From the NCBI RefSeq assembly GCF_020622355.1, contig NZ_WHVL01000004.1, positions 310,001-374,000 of the forward strand: a stretch of DNA of 64,000 bases, read 5' to 3'. Source of the DNA: Vreelandella malpeensis (GTDB lineage Bacteria; Pseudomonadota; Gammaproteobacteria; Pseudomonadales; Halomonadaceae). A program made the translations under genes and the position numbers. The stretch's first letter is position 1; each line of letters begins with the position of its first letter. The notes below the pieces were generated by a model. That model had not been told where the DNA came from. It did not search any database and saw nothing but the letters and a program-made list of their open reading frames with translations. Shown one piece after another: positions 31,247-42,478 of this stretch.

Positions 31247-32158
31247 ATGATCAGACAACGTACACTACAAAATGTCATTCGCGCTACCGGAGTGGGTCTG
31301 CATTCCGGTAAAAAAGTCCATTTGGCTTTGCGTCCGGCACCCGCAGACACAGGGATAGTGTTTGTCAGAACCGATCTGGATCCCGTGGTACACGTGCCTG
31401 CCCGGGCCGAGCTGGTCGAAGACACCAAGCTTTGCACCGCGCTCTCCTTCGAAGGGGTCAAGGTCGCGACCGTCGAACACTTGATGTCCGCCTTTGCCGG
31501 GCTCGGTATCGACAACGCCTATGTCGACGTGAGCGCAGCAGAAGTACCGATCATGGACGGCAGCGCCAGTCCCTTCGTCTTTCTGATTCAGTCGGCGGGC
31601 ATCCACGAGCAGGACGCACCGAAGAAGTTCATCCGTATCAAGCAGCGAATCGCCGTGACCGACGGTGACAAGGAGGCGGTTTTCTTGCCTCACCAAGGCT
31701 TCAAGGTATCGTTTTCCATCGATTTCGATCACCCGGTGTTCGAACAGCAGAACCAGAACGCGCTGATCGACTTCTCGACGACGTCCTTCGTCAAGGAGGT
31801 ATCGCGAGCTCGTACCTTCGGCTTCATGCGCGATCTCGAGTTTTTGCGCTCGAACAATCTTGCGCTCGGCGGCAGCTTAGACAATGCCATCGTCGTTGAC
31901 GACTACCGCATCGTGAACGAGGGCGGGCTTCGCTACGAGGACGAGTTCGTCAAGCACAAAGTGCTGGATGCGATCGGAGATCTCTACCAGCTCGGGTTCA
32001 GCCTGATCGGCGAATTCCGTGGCGTGAAGTCCGGCCATGCCCTGAACAACCAGCTGTGCCGCGAGCTTCTGGCCCAGCCCGAGGCGTATGAGATCGTGAC
32101 CTTCGAAGGCGAGAAGGCGGTAGCGCCCATCTCCTACGCTGCACCGGCCATGGCCTGA
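31247..32158 (+). CDS. lpxC: UDP-3-O-acyl-N-acetylglucosamine deacetylase
   Basis: A 303-residue zinc amidase, the committed step of lipid A synthesis. Zinc ligands are H78 (TVEHLMSAF), H237 and D241 ([12 protein letters not shown]); H264 (KSGHALNN) is the catalytic base. The ATG at 31247 gives [21 protein letters not shown], the canonical N-terminus; an upstream in-frame ATG at 31208 would add a non-conserved tail. Last gene of the division/cell-wall cluster and convergent with dciA. Confidence 0.98.
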   Translation: MIRQRTLQNVIRATGVGLHSGKKVHLALRPAPADTGIVFVRTDLDPVVHVPARAELVEDTKLCTALSFEGVKVATVEHLMSAFAGLGIDNAYVDVSAAEVPIMDGSASPFVFLIQSAGIHEQDAPKKFIRIKQRIAVTDGDKEAVFLPHQGFKVSFSIDFDHPVFEQQNQNALIDFSTTSFVKEVSRARTFGFMRDLEFLRSNNLALGGSLDNAIVVDDYRIVNEGGLRYEDEFVKHKVLDAIGDLYQLGFSLIGEFRGVKSGHALNNQLCRELLAQPEAYEIVTFEGEKAVAPISYAAPAMA

Positions 32159-32216
32159 GTTCTAAAGACGTGATTTTGCAAGGCCGCGGTTGAAATGAGT
32201 TGTTTACGCCCCATCT

Positions 32217-32243
32217 ATGAAGCACCGCCTGGCGGTGCTTCAT
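32217..32243. terminator. Bidirectional terminator-like hairpin between lpxC and dciA
   Basis: Perfect 13-base arms ATGAAGCACCGCC / GGCGGTGCTTCAT about a single central T, overlapping the dciA stop codon. No T-run. Confidence 0.6.
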
Positions 32244-32716
32244 GCGTTTGGGGGCGGCCCTTTCTTGTCGGCGTGAGAGGCGAGGCGTTCCAGCGCACGT
32301 TTCAGGCGTGGATCGTCGGTGTCGTCGGCGCATTGAGCGATGGTCTCGCCGGCATCGGCAGATAGCGAGCGGTGGTAGCGTTCGGGGGCTTTGACCGGAC
32401 GCACCGGGCGTACCTTGAAGTGAAAACCGGTCACCGCCTCGAAGCCGGGCAGTTGATGCAAGAGTTCGAGCAGTCGGCGCTGCTCGAAGCGCAGCCAGGC
32501 AAGCCACGTCGCCTGTCCGCTGATCACCGTCAGGCGCGCATTGCTGAATCCGCCCACGTAAATGTGTGGGCGCATCTCTTCAGGCAGGTGAGCGCGCAGA
32601 TGACACTGGGCCTGGTCGATCAAGCGCGACTGGCGCAGAAGGTTGCTCACCTCGGTAGAGCTTGCGAGCACCGACTTGATGGGCTGTGCGCGAGAACGCT
32701 TAACCTTTATACTCAT
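32240..32716 (-). CDS. dciA: DciA family (DUF721) protein, probable DnaB helicase loader
   Basis: A 158-residue DUF721 protein. The N-terminal KH-like half has SSTEVSNLLRQSRLIDQAQCHL, RLTVISGQATWLAWLRFEQRRLLELL and the predicted nucleic-acid surface; the C-terminal tail is polar and disordered. DciA is the ancestral replicative-helicase operator in bacteria lacking DnaC. The ATG at 32716 gives MSIKVKRSRAQPIKSVL, as expected; a longer in-frame start at 32800 is less likely. Placed between lpxC and secA as in Pseudomonas (PA4405), divergent from the small secA-linked gene. Confidence 0.82.
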   Translation of the reverse strand: MSIKVKRSRAQPIKSVLASSTEVSNLLRQSRLIDQAQCHLRAHLPEEMRPHIYVGGFSNARLTVISGQATWLAWLRFEQRRLLELLHQLPGFEAVTGFHFKVRPVRPVKAPERYHRSLSADAGETIAQCADDTDDPRLKRALERLASHADKKGPPPNA

Positions 32717-32805
32717 ACGCTTAATTCCAGAGTGCCGATTCAGTACGCAAGCACCGGCTTGATGTAATGTCGAAAGCCTAACACGCCAGGGAGCCGCCAC
32801 ACAGC

Positions 32806-33192
32806 ATGTCGTTGACGCCCACGCTCGTTACCCCGCCTTGCCCTCGGCGCGCGCGCCGCAGCGGCCTGGCGCGTTGGTGGCTGGCGGGACTGCTGGTCGG
32901 CTGTCTGCTACCGGCAAGCCTTGCGACCGCCGACGCCAGCCGCGTAAGCGAGCGCAGTGTCGCCATCTGTCTGTGGGTGCCGGCGATGCTGCGTGCGCAG
33001 TCACGGCGTCTTGCCAGCGAGCAGCGCTCGCGTCGAGCGGCCGGACGCAAGAAGGCACTCGGCGCTTGTCTGTCGCGCCTTCTCCTTGCCCAGTTCACCG
33101 GCCAGCCGATGGTCGCCGCGCGGGATGTCTTCACCCGACGCGGCCCGCCCCGCCCACTGCCCTTGAAATATCCTCGCCGCTTTATTCAATAG
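32806..33192 (+). CDS. Small exported protein upstream of secA, candidate SecM-like arrest peptide
   Basis: A 128-residue protein with no resemblance to a known enzyme. Residues 13-24 are strongly basic, 25-43 hydrophobic (WWLAGLLVGCLLPASLATA), and ATADA offers a signal-peptidase site, so it should enter the Sec pathway. The remainder is Arg-rich. Residues 112-115 are Arg-Gly-Pro-Pro (codons 33139-33150), 13 residues before the end. RAPP-type motifs arrest ribosomes in several known Sec/YidC-monitoring leaders, and SecM itself lies just upstream of secA. The stop is 39 bases before secA. Gene reality is likely from its position; the arrest function is inference from signal peptide, motif and context. 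Confidence 0.65.
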   Translation: MSLTPTLVTPPCPRRARRSGLARWWLAGLLVGCLLPASLATADASRVSERSVAICLWVPAMLRAQSRRLASEQRSRRAAGRKKALGACLSRLLLAQFTGQPMVAARDVFTRRGPPRPLPLKYPRRFIQ

Positions 33193-33212
33193 GGCGCCCA
33201 CCGGGTGCGACC
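33111..33212 (+). promoter_or_regulatory. Possible mRNA structure controlling secA translation
   Basis: Three nested complementary pairs flank the RGPP codons: GGTCG 33111-33115 with CGACC 33208-33212; CACCCG 33132-33137 with CGGGTG 33202-33207; CGCCC 33151-33155 with GGGCG 33192-33196. The fold would end immediately before the weak secA initiation region. Found by eye, no energy calculation. Confidence 0.35.
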
Positions 33213-33231
33213 GAAAAGATTTGGAACGTTC

Positions 33232-35952
<2,721 letters not shown>

Positions 35953-36009
35953 CTGTATCGCATCCATCAAGCGGCTCTAGTCGGATGAACTAGGCGAGAG
36001 GAGAAGAAC

Positions 36010-37224
36010 ATGGCGGTGGGTCACTGTCCGTTTCCACAAATGCCGCCCCTCGAAGGGGTGCGACTTGGCTGTGCCATGGCCGGGATCAAGAAGCCCCAGC
36101 GCCGTGATCTCGTCGTCATCGAGCTGCCCGAAGGCGCCACGACCGTGGGCGTCTTTACCCAGAACGCCTTCTGCGCGGCGCCGGTGATTGCCGCCAAGAC
36201 GCATCTGGAAAGCACCGCGTCGCGCTACTGGGTGATCAATACCGGCAACGCCAACGCGGGCACCGGCGAGGCGGGACTGACGGATGCCTACCGCACCTGT
36301 CAGGCGATGGCCGAACAGGCCGGCGTCGTCAGTAAAGCGGTATTGCCGTTCTCCACCGGCGTGATCGGCGAACCACTGCCGATGGAGCGCTTGCTCGCAG
36401 GGCTGCCAGACGCTTTTGCGGCGCTCGACGGTTCGAGCCAGGCCTGGGAGGCGGCGGGCCAAGGCATCCTGACCACCGATACCCGCGCCAAGGGCGCGAC
36501 TGCGACCGGCATCATCGACGGCCAGGCGTTTCACATCAACGGCATCACCAAGGGCTCGGGCATGATCAAGCCCAACATGGCCACCATGCTGGGGTTCGTG
36601 GTGAGCGACGTCACCATCGAGAAGTCGCTGCTGGCAAGGCTTCTGCGCGAGACCGTGGATCTCTCGTTCAACGCCATCACCGTTGACAGCGACACCTCGA
36701 CCAACGACGCCTGCATGCTGGCGGCGACCAACACCGGCGTGCGCATTGAGACCGATGAGCAGGTTGCCACGTTCAAGGCCGCCCTGCAGGAGGTGATGAC
36801 CTCGCTTGCCCAGATGATCATTCGCGACGGCGAGGGGGCGACCAAGTTCGTGACCTTGGAGGTCGTCGGTGCCAAGAGCCGATGTGAGGCGCTCGATGTC
36901 GCCTTTACCGTGGCCCACTCCCCACTGGTGAAGACCGCGCTCTACGCCAGTGATGCCAACTGGGGGCGCATTCTCGCTGCGGTGGGCCGCGCGCCGATAG
37001 AGCGTTTCGACGTCAGTCGCGTGGTGATCGACCTGGGCGATGTTCGCCTGGTGGAAAACGGCGGACGCGCCGCCGGTTACTCCGAGGCCGCGGGTAGCCG
37101 GGTGATGGGTGAGGAAGAGATCACCATTCGTATAGACCTGGGGCGGGGAGAGGCGCGGGCCACCGTATGGACCTCGGATCTCTCTCACGACTACGTGTCG
37201 ATCAACGCCGACTACCGTAGCTGA
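36010..37224 (+). CDS. argJ: Bifunctional ornithine acetyltransferase / N-acetylglutamate synthase
   Basis: A 404-residue arginine-pathway enzyme that recycles the acetyl group between N-acetylornithine and glutamate. It self-cleaves before the nucleophilic threonine in NMATMLGFV (T192). Other segments: VFTQNAFCAAPV, INTGNANAGTGEAG, SDANWGRILAAVGRA and DLSHDYVSINADYR at the end. AGAGGAGAAG precedes the ATG. It follows secA by 57 bases, as in Pseudomonas (PA4402). Confidence 0.97.
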   Translation: MAVGHCPFPQMPPLEGVRLGCAMAGIKKPQRRDLVVIELPEGATTVGVFTQNAFCAAPVIAAKTHLESTASRYWVINTGNANAGTGEAGLTDAYRTCQAMAEQAGVVSKAVLPFSTGVIGEPLPMERLLAGLPDAFAALDGSSQAWEAAGQGILTTDTRAKGATATGIIDGQAFHINGITKGSGMIKPNMATMLGFVVSDVTIEKSLLARLLRETVDLSFNAITVDSDTSTNDACMLAATNTGVRIETDEQVATFKAALQEVMTSLAQMIIRDGEGATKFVTLEVVGAKSRCEALDVAFTVAHSPLVKTALYASDANWGRILAAVGRAPIERFDVSRVVIDLGDVRLVENGGRAAGYSEAAGSRVMGEEEITIRIDLGRGEARATVWTSDLSHDYVSINADYRS

Positions 37225-37317
37225 GCCGGTCGAGCTCGGCTCGCAGCGTTGTCGAACGTTCGGTCCCTGTGCAGTCAAGCGCTGACGACGCCAGCGCTCC
37301 AATGTGGAAAAGACGTA

Positions 37318-38274
37318 ATGAATGTAAAGGTAAAACGGCGGGTTCACGTGGCCGCTGCGGCCATCGTGAGTGCCGACAAGCAGCAGGTGCTGATCGCGCG
37401 CCGCCCCTCCAATGTGGATCACGGTGGGCTATGGGAGTTTCCCGGCGGCAAGCTCGCCCCTTACGAGACCGGCCTCGAAGGGCTCAAGCGCGAGCTTCAT
37501 GAGGAGCTGGGCATCGAGATCCGTCGTGCCCAACCCTTGATCCGCGTTCACCACGAGTACAGCGACAAGCATATCCTGCTCGACGTCTGGCAGGTGCACG
37601 AATTCGCCGGCGAGCCCTTCGGCCGGGAAGGCCAGGCGGTGCGCTGGGTGCCGATGGAGGAGCTGGTCAGCTATCCGTTCCCGGCGGCCAACCTGCCGAT
37701 CCTGCGCGCGGTGATGCTGCCGACCGAATACCTGATCACCGGCGAGGAAGCCGACGACGAGCGCTTTGCGGGGCTGCTCGAACGGGCTCTGAAAGAGGAT
37801 GGCGTGCGCCTGGTCCAGCTACGCGCCAAGGGGCTTTCGACAGACGCCTACGTTGCGCGCGCCGAGCGCTCACTTGCCCTGTGCCGCGACTACGGCGCGA
37901 AGCTTTTGCTCAACGGCGAGCCTGAGCTTCTTGAGCGCGTCGATGCCGATGGCATTCACCTGACCAGCGAGCGGCTGATGAACCTGGAGCGTCGGCCGAT
38001 CGCCGAAGGCAAGTGGCTCTCCGCCTCGACCCATAATCAAGCGCAGCTCGAGAAGGCGGCGAGCCTGGGGTGCGATTTCGTCACCCTGTCGCCGCTGCGC
38101 ACCACGCCCTCGCATCCGGAAGTCGCGCCCATGGGCTGGCACGATTTTCAGCAGCTGGTCGAGCGCGCCGGCATGCCGGTGTTCGCCCTCGGCGGCATGA
38201 CCCGCTTCGACGCCAACCACGCCCGGGCGGTGGGCGCCCAGGGCATCGCCTCGATTCGCGATTTCTGGAAGTAG
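37318..38274 (+). CDS. Nudix hydrolase fused to a thiamine-phosphate-synthase-like (ThiE/TenI) domain
   Basis: A 318-residue two-domain protein. Residues 8-130 are a MutT-type Nudix domain with a complete Nudix box at 44-66 (GKLAPYE, then RELHEELGI). Residues about 135-318 resemble the ThiE/TenI TIM barrel (VRLVQLRAKGLS, DADGIHLTSERLM, WLSASTHNQAQLEKAASLG, FALGGMTRFDANHARAVGAQGIASI). MutT removes 8-oxo-dGTP; what the ThiE-like half does is unproven. The fusion is also found beside argJ in Pseudomonas (PA4400). The ATG at 37318 begins at the first conserved residue. Confidence 0.9.
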   Translation: MNVKVKRRVHVAAAAIVSADKQQVLIARRPSNVDHGGLWEFPGGKLAPYETGLEGLKRELHEELGIEIRRAQPLIRVHHEYSDKHILLDVWQVHEFAGEPFGREGQAVRWVPMEELVSYPFPAANLPILRAVMLPTEYLITGEEADDERFAGLLERALKEDGVRLVQLRAKGLSTDAYVARAERSLALCRDYGAKLLLNGEPELLERVDADGIHLTSERLMNLERRPIAEGKWLSASTHNQAQLEKAASLGCDFVTLSPLRTTPSHPEVAPMGWHDFQQLVERAGMPVFALGGMTRFDANHARAVGAQGIASIRDFWK

Positions 38275-38289
38275 CCGCACCAGGAAACG

Positions 38290-38324
38290 AAAACGCCGGA
38301 GCCTTGGGGCTCCGGCGTTTTTTT
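38290..38324. terminator. Terminator between the Nudix fusion gene and aguB
   Basis: Arms AAACGCCGGAGCC / GGCTCCGGCGTTT with a TTGG loop and a seven-T run on the plus strand; serves two convergent genes. Confidence 0.93.
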
Positions 38325-38334
38325 GTGCGCGCGG

Positions 38335-39237
38335 CTAGTCGCGGTAGCGACGGGTCAGGTCGCCGTAGGCGTCCACGCGGCGGTCGCGAAGGTAGGGCCA
38401 GATACGCCGGGTGTGCTCGCTCTTCGCCATGTCGAGGGTGACCACCAACTGCTCGGCCTCGGTGCCGGCATGGGCCAGAAGCTCACCCTGGGGGCCGCAG
38501 ACAAAGCTTCCGCCCCAGAAGTCGATGCCGGCGCCGACGCCGGAGTGATCCGCCTCGAAGCCGACCCGGTTGGCGACCAGCACCGGCACGCCGTTGGCTA
38601 CGCCGTGGGCACGCTGGATCAATGTCCAGGCCTCTTTCTGGCGACCCTTTTCGGCGTCGTCGTCCTGCGGATCCCAGCCGATGGCGGTGGGGTAGAGCAG
38701 AAGCTCCGCGCCGGCCAGCGCCATGAGACGTGCCGCTTCTGGATACCACTGATCCCAGCACACCAGCACCCCGAGCCTGCCGACGGAGGTGTCGATGGGC
38801 GTGAAGCCTTCGTTGCGCTGCTCGTCGGCGTCGCCTGGGGTGAAGTAGAACTTCTCATAGAAGCCCGGATCGTCGGGAATATGCATCTTGCGGTACTGGC
38901 CCACGCGCCCGCGTGCGCCGTCGAAGACCACGGCGGTGTTGTGGTAGAGCCCGGCGGCGCGCTTTTCGAAGATCGAGCCGACCAGCACGATGTCGAGCTC
39001 CCGGGCGAGTGACGCCAGGCGCTGGCCGGTAGGGCCGTCGAGCGGTTCGGCGAGTTCGAACAGCGCCGGGTCCTCGTACTGGCAGAAGTAGTGCGTGGCG
39101 TGCAGCTCCTGGAGGAGCACGAGCTTGGCGCCGCGGGCGGCGGCGGCGCGCACGCCTTTCTCGCTCTCGGCGAGGCTCTGGGCCTTGTCCGGCCAGGCGC
39201 TTTGCTGAATTACGGCGACGGTCAATGCGTGGGTCAT
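38335..39237 (-). CDS. aguB: N-carbamoylputrescine amidase
   Basis: A 300-residue carbon-nitrogen hydrolase (nitrilase fold) that converts N-carbamoylputrescine to putrescine. The catalytic triad is visible: E44 (LLQELHA), K117 (YRKMHIPDD) and C160 (VLVCWDQWYPEAAR); the HATHYFCQ and WYPEAAR segments are typical of AguB. The ATG at 39237 overlaps the aguA stop by four bases, so both are translated together in the agmatine route to putrescine. Confidence 0.94.
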   Translation of the reverse strand: MTHALTVAVIQQSAWPDKAQSLAESEKGVRAAAARGAKLVLLQELHATHYFCQYEDPALFELAEPLDGPTGQRLASLARELDIVLVGSIFEKRAAGLYHNTAVVFDGARGRVGQYRKMHIPDDPGFYEKFYFTPGDADEQRNEGFTPIDTSVGRLGVLVCWDQWYPEAARLMALAGAELLLYPTAIGWDPQDDDAEKGRQKEAWTLIQRAHGVANGVPVLVANRVGFEADHSGVGAGIDFWGGSFVCGPQGELLAHAGTEAEQLVVTLDMAKSEHTRRIWPYLRDRRVDAYGDLTRRYRD

Positions 39238-40304
39238 GCATCCTCCTCGAAAAGCGCAGTGTCGAGGGTACCGCGTGGCAGCTGCATGGTCAGGCAGTGG
39301 AGGCTGCCGTGCTGGCGAATCACGCTGTGGCACTCGACGGGAATCACCCGGCGCCCGGGAAAGGCGCCGGCCAGGGCATTCAGGGCGCCAAGATCCGCCG
39401 GGTCGGCGTAGGTGGGTACCAGTACCGCCTCATTGATGATCAGGAAGTTGGCGTAGGTAGCGGGCAGCCGGTGGCCGTCGTCGGGATCGAACGCCGCCCG
39501 GGGCCAGGGCAGGGCGACCAGCCGGTAGGGCGAGCCGTTGAGGCGGCGAAAGGCCATGAGCTCGGCTTCCATCGCCTTCAGGGCCGCGTAGTGTGGATCC
39601 GTTTCGTCGTCGCAGCGCACGTAGGCAATGGTGTCGGGGCTGCAGAAGCGTGCCAGGGTATCGACGTGGCTGTCGGTATCGTCGCCCTCCAGGTAGCCGT
39701 TCTCGAGCCACAGGATGCGCGAAACGCCGAGCTCCGCCTTCAAGACCGCCTCGATCTCCTCATGCGAGTGATCCGGATTGCGGTTGGGGTTGAGCAGGCA
39801 CTCCTTGGTGGCCAGCAGCGTGCCTTCGCCGTCGGTCTCGATGCCGCCGCCCTCGAGTACCAGCGGCTTCGTTACCACCGGGCAGGCCCAGACACCTTGG
39901 CGCTCGAGGGCACGGGTCAGCGCATCGTCACGCAGTGCGGGAAACTTGCCACCCCAGCCGGTGAAGGTGTAGTCGAGAAGCGCCATCTCGCCGTTCTCGC
40001 CCATCACCCCGAGCGGGCCGTGATCGCGGGCCCAGGTGTCGTCGGTGTCAATCTCGATCAGGCGCAGGCGACCGGGCGCAACACCCAGGGTCGCAAAGCG
40101 TGTTGCGAGGCGCTTCCGGGTGGCCGCGTCCGGTACGCTGATCAGCACGCGTTGCGTGTCAGCGGTGGCCAGGACAATGCGCTCGAGGGTCGCCTCGATA
40201 CATTCGAGAATCGGCTGCCAGTCGCCGTCCGGGCGTGGCCAGGTCAACTGCAAGCCATCTTGGGGGTGCCATTCCGGCAGCAAGCGGTAAGAGGGGTGTG
40301 CCAA
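39234..40304 (-). CDS. aguA: Agmatine deiminase
   Basis: A 356-residue pentein-fold enzyme that hydrolyses agmatine to N-carbamoylputrescine. RLLPEWHPQDGLQLTWP at the N-terminus, DDTWARDHGPLG, EGGGIETDGEGTLL, DGDDTDSHVDTLARF-like metal/substrate segment, and C337 in GSLHCLTMQ as catalytic cysteine. No ATG precedes the conserved N-terminus in a suitable place; I propose TTG at 40304 (GAGAG about ten bases upstream). An in-frame start at 40454 would add 50 unconserved residues. First gene of aguA-aguB, divergent from lolC. Confidence 0.9.
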   Translation of the reverse strand: MAHPSYRLLPEWHPQDGLQLTWPRPDGDWQPILECIEATLERIVLATADTQRVLISVPDAATRKRLATRFATLGVAPGRLRLIEIDTDDTWARDHGPLGVMGENGEMALLDYTFTGWGGKFPALRDDALTRALERQGVWACPVVTKPLVLEGGGIETDGEGTLLATKECLLNPNRNPDHSHEEIEAVLKAELGVSRILWLENGYLEGDDTDSHVDTLARFCSPDTIAYVRCDDETDPHYAALKAMEAELMAFRRLNGSPYRLVALPWPRAAFDPDDGHRLPATYANFLIINEAVLVPTYADPADLGALNALAGAFPGRRVIPVECHSVIRQHGSLHCLTMQLPRGTLDTALFEEDA

Positions 40305-40508
40305 AATCGGATGCTCTCGTTGCCCATGAAAGGCGGCCTGACGTGAAGGCCGATGTCGCGCGCAATGTAGGGGCTCGCCCGCCAAGTTGCAAGTCATTGT
40401 CCCTGTGCTGAACCACCGGCTGGCCGATCGTATCCTCAATGCGTGTTTGCGCATGCAGCAGGCTCAAAAAAACCGTACCATGGGCGCCCATCATCAAGGA
40501 ATCCTGCC

Positions 40509-41750
40509 ATGCTTGACCGTTTGCCATTTCTGGTGGGGCTGCGCTACGTGCGCGCCAAGCGCCGCAACCACTTCATTTCGTTCATCTCGCTGATTTCGAT
40601 GCTGGGTCTGACGCTGGGCGTCACCGTGCTGATCCTGGTGCTGTCGGTGATGAACGGCTTTGACCACGAGCTGCGCACGCGCATTCTCGGCATGGTGCCC
40701 CACACCAAGATCGAGTACCAACCCGGCCTCATCGAGTGGGAAACACTCGCCGACCGGCTGATGGAGCGCGACCGGGTGATCGGCGTGGCCCCTTACGTCG
40801 AGCAGCAGGGCATGTTCTCCGCCGGCGGCCAGAACCAGGGCGCGATGGTGACCGGGATTGATCCGGCCTGGGAAGAGCAGGTTTCGATCGTGGGTCAGCA
40901 TATGCGTGAAGGCGCGCTCGAGGATCTCGCCCCGGGCGAGTGGAACGTGGTGCTGGGATCGATTCTCGCCAATCGCCTGCGGGTCGGCGTGGGCGATCGG
41001 GTGACGCTGCTGGTGCCGGAGGCCTCGATCACGCCGGCCGGGGTCTTCCCGCGCCTCAAGCGCTTCACGGTGAGCGGCATCTTCAGCGTTGGCGCCGACC
41101 TCGACGGCAGCCTTGCCTACGCCAACATCGAGGATATGCAGACACTGGCGCGCCTGGGCGATGCGATCGGCGGGTTGCGCGTCGAGCTCGACGATCTGTT
41201 CGTCGCCGGCAGCGAAACCCAGGCCATCGTCAACGACCTGGGGCCGGGCTACGTCGGCCGCGACTGGACCTTCACCCAGGGCAGCTTGTTCCAGGCAATC
41301 CAGATGGAGAAGCGCATGATCGGGCTGCTGCTGACGGTGATCGTCGCCGTGGCGGCGTTCAACATCGTCTCGACCTTGGTCATGGTAGTGACCGACAAGC
41401 GGGCGGACATCGCCATCCTGCGCACCATTGGCGCGACGCCACGCTCGATCATGGGTATCTTCATCGTCCAAGGCCTGACCATCGGCTTGATCGGTATCGC
41501 GCTTGGCGTGCTCGCCGGAGTGGTGCTGGCGTTGACCATCTCGGATCTCGTCGCCTGGTTCGAGGCCACCTTCGGTATCCAGTTCCTCGATGCCGGGGTC
41601 TATTTCGTCAGCCACCTGCCGTCGCGCCTGCTGTTCGACGACATTCGCGACATCGTGCTGGCGGCCTTCGGCCTGACCTTCCTCTCGACGCTCTATCCCG
41701 CCTGGCGCGCCGCGCGGGTTCAGCCAGCGGACGTACTGCGCTATGAATAA
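40509..41750 (+). CDS. lolC: Lipoprotein-releasing ABC transporter permease LolC (possibly LolF-type)
   Basis: A 413-residue inner-membrane permease with four transmembrane helices (about 25-47 and three in 270-400) and a large periplasmic MacB-like domain. With LolD it extracts outer-membrane lipoproteins and hands them to LolA. The segment ITPAGVFPRLKRF aligns with the LolA-binding Hook of LolC (TPMG-x-x-P in E. coli). No second permease (LolE) follows lolD here, so it may work as a homodimer (LolF-type) or with a LolE encoded elsewhere. The ATG at 40509 starts the conserved N-terminus. Confidence 0.93.
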   Translation: MLDRLPFLVGLRYVRAKRRNHFISFISLISMLGLTLGVTVLILVLSVMNGFDHELRTRILGMVPHTKIEYQPGLIEWETLADRLMERDRVIGVAPYVEQQGMFSAGGQNQGAMVTGIDPAWEEQVSIVGQHMREGALEDLAPGEWNVVLGSILANRLRVGVGDRVTLLVPEASITPAGVFPRLKRFTVSGIFSVGADLDGSLAYANIEDMQTLARLGDAIGGLRVELDDLFVAGSETQAIVNDLGPGYVGRDWTFTQGSLFQAIQMEKRMIGLLLTVIVAVAAFNIVSTLVMVVTDKRADIAILRTIGATPRSIMGIFIVQGLTIGLIGIALGVLAGVVLALTISDLVAWFEATFGIQFLDAGVYFVSHLPSRLLFDDIRDIVLAAFGLTFLSTLYPAWRAARVQPADVLRYE

Positions 41751-41760
41751 GGACGCGCTC

Positions 41761-42474
41761 ATGAATTCGACGATTTCCGATGCCCCGGTGATGCTCTCCT
41801 GCCAGGGACTCACCCGCGTCTACAGCGAAGGCCCGCAGGACCTCACCGTGCTCGACCGGCTGACCCTCGAGGTGCGCGCAGGCGAACGCGTGGCCATCGT
41901 TGGAAGCTCCGGCTCTGGCAAGACGACGCTCTTGAACCTGCTCGGCGGGCTCGACCGTCCCAGCGATGGCAGTGTCGTCATCGCCGGGGAGTCTCTGGCT
42001 GGGCTCAACGAAACCCGGCTGGGCCATTTTCGCAACCGCTACATCGGCTTCGTCTACCAGTTCCACCACCTGCTGGCCGAGTTCAGTGCGCTGGAGAACG
42101 CGGCGTTGCCGTTGATCATTCGCGGCCAGCGCAAGAAGGAGGCCGAGAAGCGCGCCATGGGGATTCTGGAGCGGGTCGGCATGAAGGCCCGCGCGGACCA
42201 CAAGCCCGGCGAGCTTTCCGGCGGCGAGCGCCAACGCGTGGCGATCGCACGCGCCTTGGTCACCGATCCGAGTCTCGTGCTGATGGATGAGCCCACCGGT
42301 AACCTGGACCAGGCCACCGCCGGCACCATCCTCACCCTGATGGATGAGCTGGCCAGCGAAAGCGCCTGCGCCTTTGTCATCGTCACCCACGACCCGGCCC
42401 TTGCCGCCCATCAGGACCGCGTGTTGCGACTCGACGCCGGCAAGCTCCTCGAGCAGGAAAGGGCGCCCGCCTAA
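41761..42474 (+). CDS. lolD: Lipoprotein-releasing ABC transporter ATPase LolD
   Basis: A 237-residue ABC ATPase with Walker A GSSGSGKT (48-55), signature LSGGERQRVAIARAL and Walker B LVLMDEPTGNLD. YQFHHLLAEFSALENAALP is the LolD-specific stretch contacting the permease coupling helix. I prefer the ATG at 41761 (AAGGA about eight bases upstream); an ATG at 41743, overlapping lolC by eight bases, is in frame. Only four bases separate its stop from the stop of the convergent DUF2062 gene. Confidence 0.95.
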   Translation: MNSTISDAPVMLSCQGLTRVYSEGPQDLTVLDRLTLEVRAGERVAIVGSSGSGKTTLLNLLGGLDRPSDGSVVIAGESLAGLNETRLGHFRNRYIGFVYQFHHLLAEFSALENAALPLIIRGQRKKEAEKRAMGILERVGMKARADHKPGELSGGERQRVAIARALVTDPSLVLMDEPTGNLDQATAGTILTLMDELASESACAFVIVTHDPALAAHQDRVLRLDAGKLLEQERAPA

Positions 42475-42478
42475 GCGG

